Assembly (NCBI GenBank): GCA_016191285.1
Contig: JACPPA010000047.1
Coordinates: 1-64,000, forward strand
Direction of reading: 5' to 3'
Source of the DNA: Gammaproteobacteria bacterium
GTDB lineage: Bacteria > Pseudomonadota > Gammaproteobacteria > Ga0077536
DNA length: 64,000 nucleotides
The stretch's first letter is position 1, and each line of letters begins with the position of its first letter. A model generated the notes under the pieces. That model ran no database searches, had not been told where the DNA came from, and saw only the letters and a program-made list of their open reading frames with translations. Both the position numbers and the translations under genes were made by a program. Positions 37,574 through 47,236 of this stretch are shown in pieces.

Positions 37574-39142
37574 ATGGCCACGCTCGAACATCCCGTCTTA
37601 TTGGTAATCCTCGATGGCTGGGGCCACCGCGACGCGACCGACTACAACGCCATTGCCAGCGCGCGCAAGCCGCACTGGGACCAGCTTTGGCAGGAATGTC
37701 CGCACACCTTGATTCGCTGTTCAGGGCTTGATGTCGGATTGCCAGATGAACAAATGGGCAATTCCGAAGTCGGCCATATGCACATGGGTGCGGGCCGGTT
37801 GGTTTATCAGGACTACACCCGGATTTCGAAGGCTATCGCCGATGGCGATTTTTTCACGAATCCCGTGCTCCACGGCGCCTTCACCAAACTCGCCACGGGA
37901 CGCGCGTTACACCTCTTGGGCTTAGTGTCACCAGGTGGCGTGCACAGTCACGAAGACCACCTGGTGGCGTTACTCGAATTGGCTGCGCGGACCGGCGTCG
38001 CCCGGGTCTACGTGCACGCCTTTCTCGACGGACGTGACGTGCCGCCGCGCAGCGCCGCACCGTCACTCCAATTGATTGCGGACAAATGTGCGGCGCACGG
38101 CCACGCCCGAATCGCGAGCATTATCGGGCGCTACTTTGCCATGGACCGCAACCAAAGCTGGGACCGCACAGAACTCGCTTACGGCCTACTGGTCGATGGC
38201 ATCGCCAACTACACCGCGGCGACGCCGCAGGCCGCGCTCAGTGCTGCCTACGCGCGTAACGAAGGCGACGAATTCGTGCAGGCCACCGCTATTCGCGCAC
38301 CCGCCGAGGCGCCGGTCACGATGGCCGATGGCGACCTCGTGGTATTCGCCAATTTTCGCTCCGATCGCGCGCGCCAGCTGACCCGCGCGTTCACGCAACC
38401 GGATTTCGCGCACTTTGCACGCCGGCGTACGCCGCGGCTCGCGGGCTTTATCGCGATGACCGACTACGGCGCGCAGTTTCGAATCCCTGTGGCGTTCCCA
38501 ACGATTGAGGTGAAACACACCTTTGGCGAGATCGTCGCCGAGCATCAACTGCGTCAATTGCGGATTGCCGAAACGGAAAAGTACGCCCACGTCACTTTTT
38601 TCTTCAACGCGGGCGAAGAACAATCGTTTGCCGGCGAAGATCGCATCATGGTGCCGTCACCCGCGGTTGCCACTTATGATCTCAAACCCGAAATGAGCGC
38701 GGCCGAAGTCACCGATAAACTGCTCGCCGCCATTGCCAGTCGAACCTACGATGCCATCATTTGTAATTTCGCGAATGCGGACATGGTCGGGCACACCGGC
38801 GACTTCAATGCCACGGTGAAATGCATCGAGACCATCGATACCTGCCTCGGCCGGATCCGCGCGGCGACTAACGCCGCCGGTATGGATTTATTGATCACTT
38901 CCGATCACGGCAACGCGGAACAGATGCGCGGCGATGTCGCGCACGGCACGGCGGGACAGCCGCACACGGCGCACACCAGCAATCTCGTCCCGTTTATTTA
39001 TAGTGGACGGCGCGCGGAGATCAGCACCGGCGGCTGTTTGAGCGATATTGCACCGACCCTCTTGGCCCTGATGGGCTTACCGCAACCGGCGGCGATGACC
39101 GGCCACTCGTTGGTCTGTTTGAGCCCGCAGCATGCGGCGTAA
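37574..39142 (+). CDS. gpmI: 2,3-bisphosphoglycerate-independent phosphoglycerate mutase
   Basis: LVILDGWGHRDATDYNAIASARKPHWDQLW ... GNSEVGHMHMGAGR ... LLITSDHGNAEQM. Confidence 0.97.
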   Translation: MATLEHPVLLVILDGWGHRDATDYNAIASARKPHWDQLWQECPHTLIRCSGLDVGLPDEQMGNSEVGHMHMGAGRLVYQDYTRISKAIADGDFFTNPVLHGAFTKLATGRALHLLGLVSPGGVHSHEDHLVALLELAARTGVARVYVHAFLDGRDVPPRSAAPSLQLIADKCAAHGHARIASIIGRYFAMDRNQSWDRTELAYGLLVDGIANYTAATPQAALSAAYARNEGDEFVQATAIRAPAEAPVTMADGDLVVFANFRSDRARQLTRAFTQPDFAHFARRRTPRLAGFIAMTDYGAQFRIPVAFPTIEVKHTFGEIVAEHQLRQLRIAETEKYAHVTFFFNAGEEQSFAGEDRIMVPSPAVATYDLKPEMSAAEVTDKLLAAIASRTYDAIICNFANADMVGHTGDFNATVKCIETIDTCLGRIRAATNAAGMDLLITSDHGNAEQMRGDVAHGTAGQPHTAHTSNLVPFIYSGRRAEISTGGCLSDIAPTLLALMGLPQPAAMTGHSLVCLSPQHAA

Positions 39143-39155
39143 TCGCGTTGAAGCA

Positions 39156-40547
39156 CTAGAGGCCCAAGTTACCCGACGACAAAATCCCCTGCGGATCGAG
39201 ACATGTTTTGAGTTGGTTCAAGATTTCGTGATAGGCGCTGAAACTCTGCACCTGTCGCGCCCAGATTTTCCCACTTTTATACGGAACACAGCCCGCGGCG
39301 ATAAGCGCGTCCGCGGCCGTGTCCGCCGCGGACGCGGCCGCCGCCCATTGGGTGGCTTCGTCGTAGAACGCCATGATCCCGCCGTGCAGACCGCGTTTAC
39401 AGATCACCACCGCCCCGCCCCATGTGAATGCCGCTTGCGCTTGACGTTGTTGATCGATAACGCCGAGGAAAGCGCTCAAGCGAGTGGTCGGCAGCGACGT
39501 CATTAAAATTGCACAGCGCGAACGCGCGAAATATCCCGCGAATCCGTACCAATAAAGGTCTTCGTTGCGCAGGCGGCGAAAATAGACCTCGTTGAAGACC
39601 GGCGCGAGCGTGCCCGCGTGCTCGCGACACAGACTGTCAATGGTCTCCTGGTCGTGCCGCACGCTGTGTTCATCGCCGCCATAATCGAGACCGACACAGA
39701 ACCGCGGTAACGAAGCCGGATCGGTGGCCGGATACGCGGCGAGCACGCGGGCCTTGATCGAGGGCGCCTCGTAGCCGCTGCCATACCAGATATTGCGCGT
39801 CAACTCGCGCGTCTGAAGGTCCGTGATGAACGCGCTCGCCGCCACCGGACTCGGAAAGCCGTAACACACGGTCTCGCGAAAGGCCGGTACTGGATGCAGC
39901 CACAGAGCCACCGCGGTAATCACGCCGAACGTCGCATCGCCGCCGAGAAACAACCCGGTCAAATCCGGACCGATGCAATAACGTTGAAAAAAACCGGCGT
40001 CCGGGGCGGCTGCGCTCCCGGTCCGAATCACCCGCCCACCAGCAAGCACGACTTCGAGTCCGACCACTTCATCGGCGAAACTTTGGTGGCGCGCCGAGCC
40101 GGTCCCGAGCGCGTGCGCCGACGCCGCGCCGCCGATTGTGGCCGTCGGTCCCGTCACCGGAATGATGCCGATGGTCATGCCATGCGGCCGCAGCGCCTTG
40201 GTCAACGCGCCGAACCGGACACCGGGTTCAACCACGACCACGCCACGTGCGAGATCGATTTCAAGAATGCGATCGAGCCCCGAAAGATCGAGCACCACAC
40301 CACCCGCCTGGGGGTTGACACCGCCGGCGTACATCGTGCCGCCACCACGGACATACACCGGTACGCGTGCAGCTTCGGCGCGCTGCATTAGCGTGACCAC
40401 CTCGTCGCGCCGCGTGGGCCGGACCATGGCTTGTGCGTGGCCGGGACGAATCACCGAACAATCGCGTTGATAGGTCAGCAGATCTATCGGCGCCTCGGTG
40501 ACGAGCGCCTTCGCCAATCCCGTTACGACATCAGCGATTTTGGTCAT
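39156..40547 (-). CDS. FAD-binding (PCMH-type) oxidase, GlcD-like
   Basis: VYVRGGGTMYAGGVNPQAGGVVLDLSGLDRILEIDLARGVVVVEPGVRFG and GPTATIGGAASAHALGTGS FAD-domain motifs. Confidence 0.9.
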   Translation of the reverse strand: MTKIADVVTGLAKALVTEAPIDLLTYQRDCSVIRPGHAQAMVRPTRRDEVVTLMQRAEAARVPVYVRGGGTMYAGGVNPQAGGVVLDLSGLDRILEIDLARGVVVVEPGVRFGALTKALRPHGMTIGIIPVTGPTATIGGAASAHALGTGSARHQSFADEVVGLEVVLAGGRVIRTGSAAAPDAGFFQRYCIGPDLTGLFLGGDATFGVITAVALWLHPVPAFRETVCYGFPSPVAASAFITDLQTRELTRNIWYGSGYEAPSIKARVLAAYPATDPASLPRFCVGLDYGGDEHSVRHDQETIDSLCREHAGTLAPVFNEVYFRRLRNEDLYWYGFAGYFARSRCAILMTSLPTTRLSAFLGVIDQQRQAQAAFTWGGAVVICKRGLHGGIMAFYDEATQWAAAASAADTAADALIAAGCVPYKSGKIWARQVQSFSAYHEILNQLKTCLDPQGILSSGNLGL

Positions 40548-41685
40548 GCGTGAAATGCGTATTCAGAAATTCCGCGAGGCCGAGTACGCGTGGGCCAGCG
40601 TCGCGTCGCGCGCGACGTAGGTGCGCGACACAACGCGGATCTGCGCCGACCACTACCGCGTCGGCGCCAGCATCGAGCAGTCGCGCGTCGGCCATGCGGT
40701 CAGCCGCCGCCGGTTCGACCTGCGGCATCCCACCCGCCGCGCCACAACACACGATGAACCGCGCGGTGTCCACGCTCGGCGTGGTAGCGATGCCGAGCGC
40801 GGTCAACAATTGACGTAGGGCGCGGCCGGGGGCAAGTGCGGTGCGCGATTGGCAGCTATCGAGGACGAACACTCGCGGCGGTAACGTGGCACGTGGGTTG
40901 AGATGCAAGCGTTGCGTCGAAAGCGCGGTCATGATCAACTCGTTGAAGGTCACCGGTTGCAGATTGGCGTCATTCAATCGTTGCCAACTTCTCGCGCATT
41001 CAAGACCCGAGATGACCACTGTGCTCGCCGCTCGTACCTTTTCGGCCAGCGCGTCGATTAGGCTGCTGGCAGTCGTTTCATCTCCCAACTCAAAGAGCGG
41101 CGCGCCACAGCAAGTGTCATCGTTCCCAAGCGTCTGCACTGCGTAACCGGCTGCCGCCATCAGCTCCACCGCGGCTTGTGCTTCGGCGGGAATCGCGGTC
41201 GCCGCCGCACAACCAGGAAGGTACAACACGTGCTCGGCGGCCGCGCCGGTGCGCGCCTGCTGCCACGCCATGCGGTCGCTCCGCGCGCCACCGTTCGGAT
41301 TTCCGTCCTCACGCATCGCGCGCAGGAGGTCGCGCACCGGTTGCGGCATCACGTTGCGCTGTAGCAATTCGCCGCGCAACGCACGCCCGACCGCGGCCGG
41401 ACGTAGGCCAATAGGACAGATTTGCTCGCAATTGCCGCAGGTGGTGCAGGTAAACACACGTTCACTCAGCGCGTCTAAATCGAGTTCCTGTCCTTCGAAC
41501 CAGGCGCGCGCGGCGGCGAGATAACCGCGGCCAGAAAAACTCATCAGCGGTGAATGATGCTGCAACGTGGGGCAGACATGATCGATGCCGCGCTCGGCCC
41601 ACACCGCATCGACGCAGTAGTTGCAATCTGAACAGTGATAGAGATCTTTAGCGAACGCCGCGAGCAGCGGCACCTTCGACGTCAT
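40531..41685 (-). CDS. (Fe-S)-binding CCG-domain protein, GlcF/HdrD-like
   Basis: CTTCGNCEQICP cluster motif; CxxCxxC...CP motif at the N-terminus; two CCG motifs (DDTCCGAP, IVCCGAAGGM). Confidence 0.9.
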   Translation of the reverse strand: MTSKVPLLAAFAKDLYHCSDCNYCVDAVWAERGIDHVCPTLQHHSPLMSFSGRGYLAAARAWFEGQELDLDALSERVFTCTTCGNCEQICPIGLRPAAVGRALRGELLQRNVMPQPVRDLLRAMREDGNPNGGARSDRMAWQQARTGAAAEHVLYLPGCAAATAIPAEAQAAVELMAAAGYAVQTLGNDDTCCGAPLFELGDETTASSLIDALAEKVRAASTVVISGLECARSWQRLNDANLQPVTFNELIMTALSTQRLHLNPRATLPPRVFVLDSCQSRTALAPGRALRQLLTALGIATTPSVDTARFIVCCGAAGGMPQVEPAAADRMADARLLDAGADAVVVGADPRCVAHLRRARRDAGPRVLGLAEFLNTHFTHDQNR

Positions 41686-43010
41686 GTTTCCTGCCCACTT
41701 TTCTTCAGCCAGCGTTCGACGTTGCGAGCGTGGGTCGGGAGATAGGCGTCGGCTTGATAGAATTGATCGTAATACGCGGTCTCCAAGCGATGCGCCTGCG
41801 TATAGAACCGAGCGAAAATCGTCGGCACCGTGCCTGGAAATTTACCGTACGTGGCATGGATGTACTCGGCGATCGCCACCACCGCTTCGAACAAATCAGG
41901 ACCGGGTGGCACCGCGGTAGCCTTGACCGCCGCATTATCGGCATACGGGCCCGGCGAAGCGGGATCGTAGGCGCCGCCGGCCGCGAACTTAAACTCATGA
42001 TAGGCCTGCACCGCGGCGCGCATATCGCGGTGATAGGGCGGACAATATCCCTCGTAGCGTCCATCCAAACCCACTGGATTGGGCACTCCCCATTGCGAAT
42101 TGGTTTCGAAACGAAAGCCCAAGCCCGGCAGCCCCTGCGCCGCGGCGGCGCCTAACAAACCAAATGGACTGATCCCGGAAAAAAACCAGCCGCCAAGACC
42201 GATGGTCTGCAAGGCCAGCGCGATGTTATGGCCGATGTCGCCCATCTCAACCGCGCTGCAGGCGAGCAAGTATTGCTCCAGGTAACTGTGGGGATATTTC
42301 TTCTCCGGATTGAGCAACCCGCTTTTGAAAAATCGATCGAGATCGCCAGCCGGACACGAGTGACGATCATCCCACACGGTGTAACCCGAGCCCGCAATCA
42401 CAAAGAGGAAACCCAGCAATTGTTCGGAGACATTCGCGATGGGAATAAACAGCGTCGAGCCCGGCACATTCGCGTTCCAAGCATTGTGCGCGCTGTAGTG
42501 CGGTTCGCCACGGGGTAATTCGATGCGTTTATCGCTCAATTGGGTGGTATGCGATTTCACCGTGGTAATCAAACGTTCGGCATCGGTGAGGCGGTCGCCG
42601 GCCCAGTTACCATCACTCACCGCATCGCGCGTGCTCACCAAGTAGGTGCCGCTATCTTCGGTGTAAAATAAATCCGGATTTCCGAAGCCGGCAGCCGACG
42701 GGACCGGACGCCCGGTAAACCGTGCGGAATAAGTGCAGAGTCCTGCTTCCGAATCCGAGTACGGAATGCCGTTATGCACGCCGGACACGCCGAGCCCGGC
42801 GGCGATCAATAGCGATCGCTCAAAGTCATCGAGGGCGACTGGGGTTTTGGTCGACTTGAATTTCAACGGTCCGCGCGGGATCTCCATCCCCCACCCAAAG
42901 CGTCGCGAGCGCCGGCCGTACAACGCGCCAAATAATGGATAGGCCAGCGCCTCTTTGAGCAAGGCATTCCATTCCGCCAGTTGCGCCGGGTCCCGATCTT
43001 TGCTCGCCAT
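41682..43010 (-). CDS. Divergent nitroreductase-fold-like protein in operon with FAD oxidase and Fe-S protein
   Basis: RRSRRFGWG...LDDFERSLLIAAGLG resembles the nitroreductase N-terminal signature; EMGDIGHNIALALQTIGLGGWFFSG resembles the distal helix motif; start/stop overlap with next gene. Confidence 0.55.
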   Translation of the reverse strand: MASKDRDPAQLAEWNALLKEALAYPLFGALYGRRSRRFGWGMEIPRGPLKFKSTKTPVALDDFERSLLIAAGLGVSGVHNGIPYSDSEAGLCTYSARFTGRPVPSAAGFGNPDLFYTEDSGTYLVSTRDAVSDGNWAGDRLTDAERLITTVKSHTTQLSDKRIELPRGEPHYSAHNAWNANVPGSTLFIPIANVSEQLLGFLFVIAGSGYTVWDDRHSCPAGDLDRFFKSGLLNPEKKYPHSYLEQYLLACSAVEMGDIGHNIALALQTIGLGGWFFSGISPFGLLGAAAAQGLPGLGFRFETNSQWGVPNPVGLDGRYEGYCPPYHRDMRAAVQAYHEFKFAAGGAYDPASPGPYADNAAVKATAVPPGPDLFEAVVAIAEYIHATYGKFPGTVPTIFARFYTQAHRLETAYYDQFYQADAYLPTHARNVERWLKKSGQET

Positions 43011-43110
43011 ACATGCCCCTGTCCGATTCCGCGGTTGTCCTGATGTTATCTCAATAGACGAGCATTAATACCGACCAGACTAATAGGATGCGTAGGCGAG
43101 GTGGGTTGCG

Positions 43111-43204
43111 CTGTCGTCGTCCCGGCGAACGCCGGGACCCAGTGAAATAAAAAAACTTTATGGCTTCCTCCCGGCGCAGGCCGGGATTACGCCGGAACGA
43201 CGAC
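43111..43204. repeat. Dispersed palindromic intergenic repeat, copy B (inverted relative to copy A)
   Basis: CTGTCGTCGTCCCGGCGAACGCCGGGACCCAGTG ... CCGGCGCAGGCCGGGATTACGCCGGAACGACGAC. Confidence 0.8.
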
Positions 43205-43313
43205 AAGTAAACTCTGGCTCACTTCGGGTAGCCGGTAGTTCCAGTTCGCTATTTAGGACTGCTACCGTCAACCATCGTCAGTCCGTGAATATCGCGTTGA
43301 ACCCATGCCGGCG

Positions 43314-44330
43314 TTACGCCCGCCCGCCAGCTAAAATTTCCCGCGCGCGCTCGAACATCTTCGATAAACACAACCCCATATTCTCCCAAATCGGATCGTG
43401 GCGCTGCCCTTTGCGGTGGAGCTTTACATTCAAACACCCGATGCTCGCCAGCCGATAGCCCGCGAACGCTTGATACCACGGAATCGCCGCATACCGTTGC
43501 CCCATGCGTTGCTCGTAGATGTCGCGAATTTCTTCCGGCGTCGGTGGATAGATGGAATGCCAAGCCTCGACCCAATTGGCCGGATCGGCCACCATCATCA
43601 GCCAGCCAATGTCGAGTAGACAATCACCGATTCCAGAGATCTCCCAATCGATAACGCCGGTGAGACGGCCGTCCGCATACAAAATATTGCCGGGCTGATA
43701 ATCACCGTGGTACAGACCGATGGGCGCGTCATCGGGCATGGTTTTCAATAGTAGAGCCTCGACCCCTTCCGCTTGTTCGATCCAACGCGGCTCGGGCGCA
43801 TGTAAATAGATTTTGCGCCAGCGCGAAATTTGGTCGATCAAGGGTTCGGGCGCCTGCCAATTTTTTAGCTCGCGCCGCCAATCGAATTGATGAAAGCGTG
43901 GTAGCACTTCAACCGCTTGGCGCCACAGCGGGCCGGCGGCCGCTGGTGATCGTTCGAAACTCGAATGCGGATCCCACACGAAATAGGTCCGGCCAGGCAA
44001 CCGTTCCATGACGATAAACGGCACCCCGAACCACTGCTCTTGCGCACCCGCCCACGGCACTCGTGGCACGGGTAAGTCCGCCGCGTGTAACGCGCGCAGC
44101 AGCGGCGCTTGGCGATACACATCGGTATTGCCATGGCGAGCCACACCCTTCGGTGGGATCTTTAGCACGTACTCGCCGTGGCGCGTCTTGGTCGCGCTAT
44201 CACGTGTCGAAAATAAAAACGTCAGTCCCGCATGGCCATCCGAATCATGCACTTCGTCGAGCGCTAAATCAGCGCCGATTTCGGCTTGAATAAACGCCTC
44301 GAGACTACGCCGCAGTTCGTCGGTAACCAT
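43314..44330 (-). CDS. Phosphotransferase family protein (APH/ChoK-like)
   Basis: IGLYHGDYQPGNILYADGRLTGVIDWEISGIGDCLLDIGWLM. Confidence 0.92.
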   Translation of the reverse strand: MVTDELRRSLEAFIQAEIGADLALDEVHDSDGHAGLTFLFSTRDSATKTRHGEYVLKIPPKGVARHGNTDVYRQAPLLRALHAADLPVPRVPWAGAQEQWFGVPFIVMERLPGRTYFVWDPHSSFERSPAAAGPLWRQAVEVLPRFHQFDWRRELKNWQAPEPLIDQISRWRKIYLHAPEPRWIEQAEGVEALLLKTMPDDAPIGLYHGDYQPGNILYADGRLTGVIDWEISGIGDCLLDIGWLMMVADPANWVEAWHSIYPPTPEEIRDIYEQRMGQRYAAIPWYQAFAGYRLASIGCLNVKLHRKGQRHDPIWENMGLCLSKMFERAREILAGGRA

Positions 44331-44361
44331 GCTGCTTCCGTGGTAGGTGACTACGAGAGGG

Positions 44362-44898
44362 TTACTTGACGCTTTTAGTGAACACTTCCGGCGCGGTCTT
44401 GCCGGCTTTGGCGTCTTTGGTCCAATAGCGTTTTGCCCAAATGCCCTGATAGCTCTCGTCGCTTTGCGGCATGCGCCAGGTTTTCACTTCGGAGTCGGCG
44501 ACGGAGACGGAACACAACGCGCGGGGTTGGTCATCGGTCACGTCCACGTACGCGTTCGCGTCGGTCCGCGCTAGATAACGTTCGGCGATGCGGCGATAAC
44601 GGTCGCGCCATAGATCATCGTTGCCGACTTCATGCACCACCGTCGCGCGACCTTGCACAATGACCTTGCGATAGGGAATGGTGATTTCATCAATGCATAA
44701 GGCGACGCGATTATCACGCCGGATATTCGCCAACCATTCCGAATGTTGACGTGGCGTAAACCAAATTTTTCCGTCCTCGAAGACGTACCAAATCGGACAG
44801 ACGGCGGGCCAGCCATCGCTGTCGAGCGTCGCAATATCCATCAACAGGCCGGGTTCATTTAAGAAACCCGCGACTTCAGCTTCAGTTAATTTCGGCAC
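44362..44898 (-). CDS. Pyridoxamine 5'-phosphate oxidase (PPOX) family protein
   Basis: GLLMDIATLDSDGWPAVCPIWYVFEDGKIWFTPRQHSEWLANIRRDNRVALCID. Confidence 0.88.
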   Translation of the reverse strand: MPKLTEAEVAGFLNEPGLLMDIATLDSDGWPAVCPIWYVFEDGKIWFTPRQHSEWLANIRRDNRVALCIDEITIPYRKVIVQGRATVVHEVGNDDLWRDRYRRIAERYLARTDANAYVDVTDDQPRALCSVSVADSEVKTWRMPQSDESYQGIWAKRYWTKDAKAGKTAPEVFTKSVK

Positions 44899-44970
44899 GG
44901 GGATACTCCTCGAACAAGCAACCGCGACATAATATAGGGCATTGCGCCCGTTCGCTGCATCGGAGGCTCC

Positions 44971-45414
44971 ATGCTCGATCGAAAATTCATTGGCTACACT
45001 TCAGCCCCCTGCACGCTCGAAGTGGAGAAGGGTCGCTTGCGTTTATTCGCGATCGCGATCGGCCAGGCCGATCCCGTCTATAGCGACGAAGCCGCCGCGC
45101 GCGCCGCGGGGCATCGCAGTCTGCCGGTGCCGCCGACGTTTTTGTTCTGTCTCGAAATGGATCGACCGAATCCCTACGGCTGGTTTGACGATGTCGGGAT
45201 ACCGCTGCCGAAGGTCCTGCACGGCGAGCAACAATTCACCTATCACCGCATGGCCTATGCCGGGGATCAACTGACGTTCACCGCCGCGATCGTGGATATT
45301 TACGACAAGAAAGGCGGTTTGCTGGAATTCGTCGTTCAAGACAATCAAATCACCAATCAACATCAAGAACTGGTAGCCGAATTTCGGCGCACGATCGTGG
45401 TCCGCCATGGCTAG
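44971..45414 (+). CDS. MaoC N-terminal / FAS1-like dehydratase domain protein (HadA-like)
   Basis: MLDRKFIGYTSAPCTLEVEKGRLRLFAIAIGQADPVYSDEAAARAAGHRSLPVPPTFLFCLEM. Confidence 0.88.
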   Translation: MLDRKFIGYTSAPCTLEVEKGRLRLFAIAIGQADPVYSDEAAARAAGHRSLPVPPTFLFCLEMDRPNPYGWFDDVGIPLPKVLHGEQQFTYHRMAYAGDQLTFTAAIVDIYDKKGGLLEFVVQDNQITNQHQELVAEFRRTIVVRHG

Positions 45415-45424
45415 GAGCACTTCG

Positions 45425-45844
45425 ATGCCAGCCCCCAGTTTCGATACCCTCCAAGTCGGCGACGCGCTGCCAACGTTGACCGTGCCGCCCATCACGCGCC
45501 AGAAGCTCGCCATTTATTGCGGCGCTTCGGGCGACCACAACCCCCTCCATGTCGATATCGACTTCGCACGCGACGCCGGCATTAACGATGTGATCGCGCA
45601 CGGCATGTTGATCATGGGCTATATGAGTCGCTTGCTTACTAATTGGGTACCACAATCCGCGCTCCGGACGTTTAGCACACGTTTCCAGGCGCTGACGCGA
45701 GTCGGGGATCAGATCACGTGTACGGCGCAGGTAGTAGAGAAGTTGCGCGGCGACGGCGAAAATCAAATTCGCGTGGCCATCACGGCCGCTGATCAACGAG
45801 GGGAAGTCAAAGCCGTCGGCGAAGCGGTGATCGCGCTAGCGTAG
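45425..45844 (+). CDS. MaoC-type dehydratase (HadB-like)
   Basis: Hydratase-2 motif YCGASGDHNPLHVDIDFARDAGINDVIAHGMLIMGY; start chosen at MPAPSF. Confidence 0.9.
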   Translation: MPAPSFDTLQVGDALPTLTVPPITRQKLAIYCGASGDHNPLHVDIDFARDAGINDVIAHGMLIMGYMSRLLTNWVPQSALRTFSTRFQALTRVGDQITCTAQVVEKLRGDGENQIRVAITAADQRGEVKAVGEAVIALA

Positions 45845-45900
45845 GCCGCGTGGCTTGAGGCGAATTATTGGGTAGGGTGCCAGTCTTTTCCCCTCCCCAG

Positions 45901-45923
45901 CCCTCTCCCGCGAGGGGAGAGGG
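45901..45923. repeat. Short GC-rich inverted repeat CCCTCTCCCGCGAGGGGAGAGGG
   Basis: Self-complementary arms; similar hairpin around 36341-36369. Confidence 0.6.
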
Positions 45924-46019
45924 AGGAATAAGAGTCGCGACTGCGCGTGGTTCGGATACGACGCGTTAGCAACTATTGGTACGCCATCCGCGTTAGGATC
46001 GAAAAAACTCAACCGAGGA

Positions 46020-47168
46020 TTGAACATGGGACCACTCGCAGGAATCAAAATTATCGAATTGGCCGGCATTGGACCCGGGCCGTTCGCGGCCATGTTGCTC
46101 GCCGATATGGGCGCGACGGTGATTCGCGTTGATCGCACGGCCAAAGTCGACATCGGTATTGCGATACCGCCGCGCCTCAATGTCATGAATCGCGGGCGCC
46201 GTTCCATCGCGGTCGATCTTAAATCCAAGGAAGGCAATGAAGTGGTCCTGCGCTTGGTGAGTAAAGCCGACGCGTTGATCGAAGGTTTTCGACCAGGCGT
46301 GACCGAACGCTTAGGCCTCGGCCCTGACGTTTGTCTCGCGCGCAATCCCAAACTCGTTTATGGCCGCATGACGGGTTACGGCCAGGACGGGCCGATGTCC
46401 TCGGTCGCCGGACACGATATCAACTACATCGCGCTCGCGGGAGTGCTCGGCATGATCGGCGAGAAAGGGCGTAAGCCCGTCCCTCCGCTCAATTTGGTTG
46501 GCGATTTCGGCGGCGGCGGCATGTTTCTCGCGTTCGGTGTATTGTGCGGAATTTTAGAAGCCAAAAATTCCGGCAAAGGCCAGGTGGTGGATGCGGCGAT
46601 GACCGAAGGCGCAGCGTTGCTGGCGAACATCTTTTTTAGCTTTCGGCCCACCAAGCAGTGGACCGACCAACGCGGCGAAAACGTGCTCGATGGCGGCGCC
46701 CATTTTTACGATACCTACGAAACCAAGGACGGCGGCTATATCGCCGTCGGCGCCATCGAAAAAGTGTTCTACGTGAAGCTGCTGCAGCTGATGGGACTGA
46801 ACCCGGCCGAGTTTGAACCGCAGGACGACAAATCGCGCTGGCCGGGGTGGAAGACGCGCTTCACGGAGGTCTTCAAATCGAAAACGCGTGCGGAGTGGAC
46901 CGCGCTCCTCGCCCATGAAGACGCGTGCGCGATGCCCGTGCTGACCACCAACGAAGCGATCGCGCATCCGCACAATGTGGCGCGCCAGGCCTTTGTGCAG
47001 CATGAGGGAGTCGAACAAGTCGCGCCGACCCCGCGCTTCAGTCGGACCCAGCCCGAGCTCAAATTGCCACCGCCGATCCCGGGCGAACATACGGCCAATG
47101 TGCTCGCGGATTTTGGTTTTACCGAGGCCGAAATCACGACCTTAAAAGCGCGCGGTTCGGTGGCGTAA
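46020..47168 (+). CDS. CaiB/BaiF CoA-transferase family protein
   Basis: GPLAGIKIIELAGIGPGPFAAMLLADMGATVIRVDR ... RSIAVDLKSKEGNEVVLRL; reads from ATT, probable start ATG at 46026. Confidence 0.93.
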   Translation: MNMGPLAGIKIIELAGIGPGPFAAMLLADMGATVIRVDRTAKVDIGIAIPPRLNVMNRGRRSIAVDLKSKEGNEVVLRLVSKADALIEGFRPGVTERLGLGPDVCLARNPKLVYGRMTGYGQDGPMSSVAGHDINYIALAGVLGMIGEKGRKPVPPLNLVGDFGGGGMFLAFGVLCGILEAKNSGKGQVVDAAMTEGAALLANIFFSFRPTKQWTDQRGENVLDGGAHFYDTYETKDGGYIAVGAIEKVFYVKLLQLMGLNPAEFEPQDDKSRWPGWKTRFTEVFKSKTRAEWTALLAHEDACAMPVLTTNEAIAHPHNVARQAFVQHEGVEQVAPTPRFSRTQPELKLPPPIPGEHTANVLADFGFTEAEITTLKARGSVA

Positions 47169-47236
47169 GATCACTCGCGAAATGGCGGTAGGACGGTCAG
47201 CGCCGCGCCGCCGGCCACGTTTCTCGCCCACGACGC

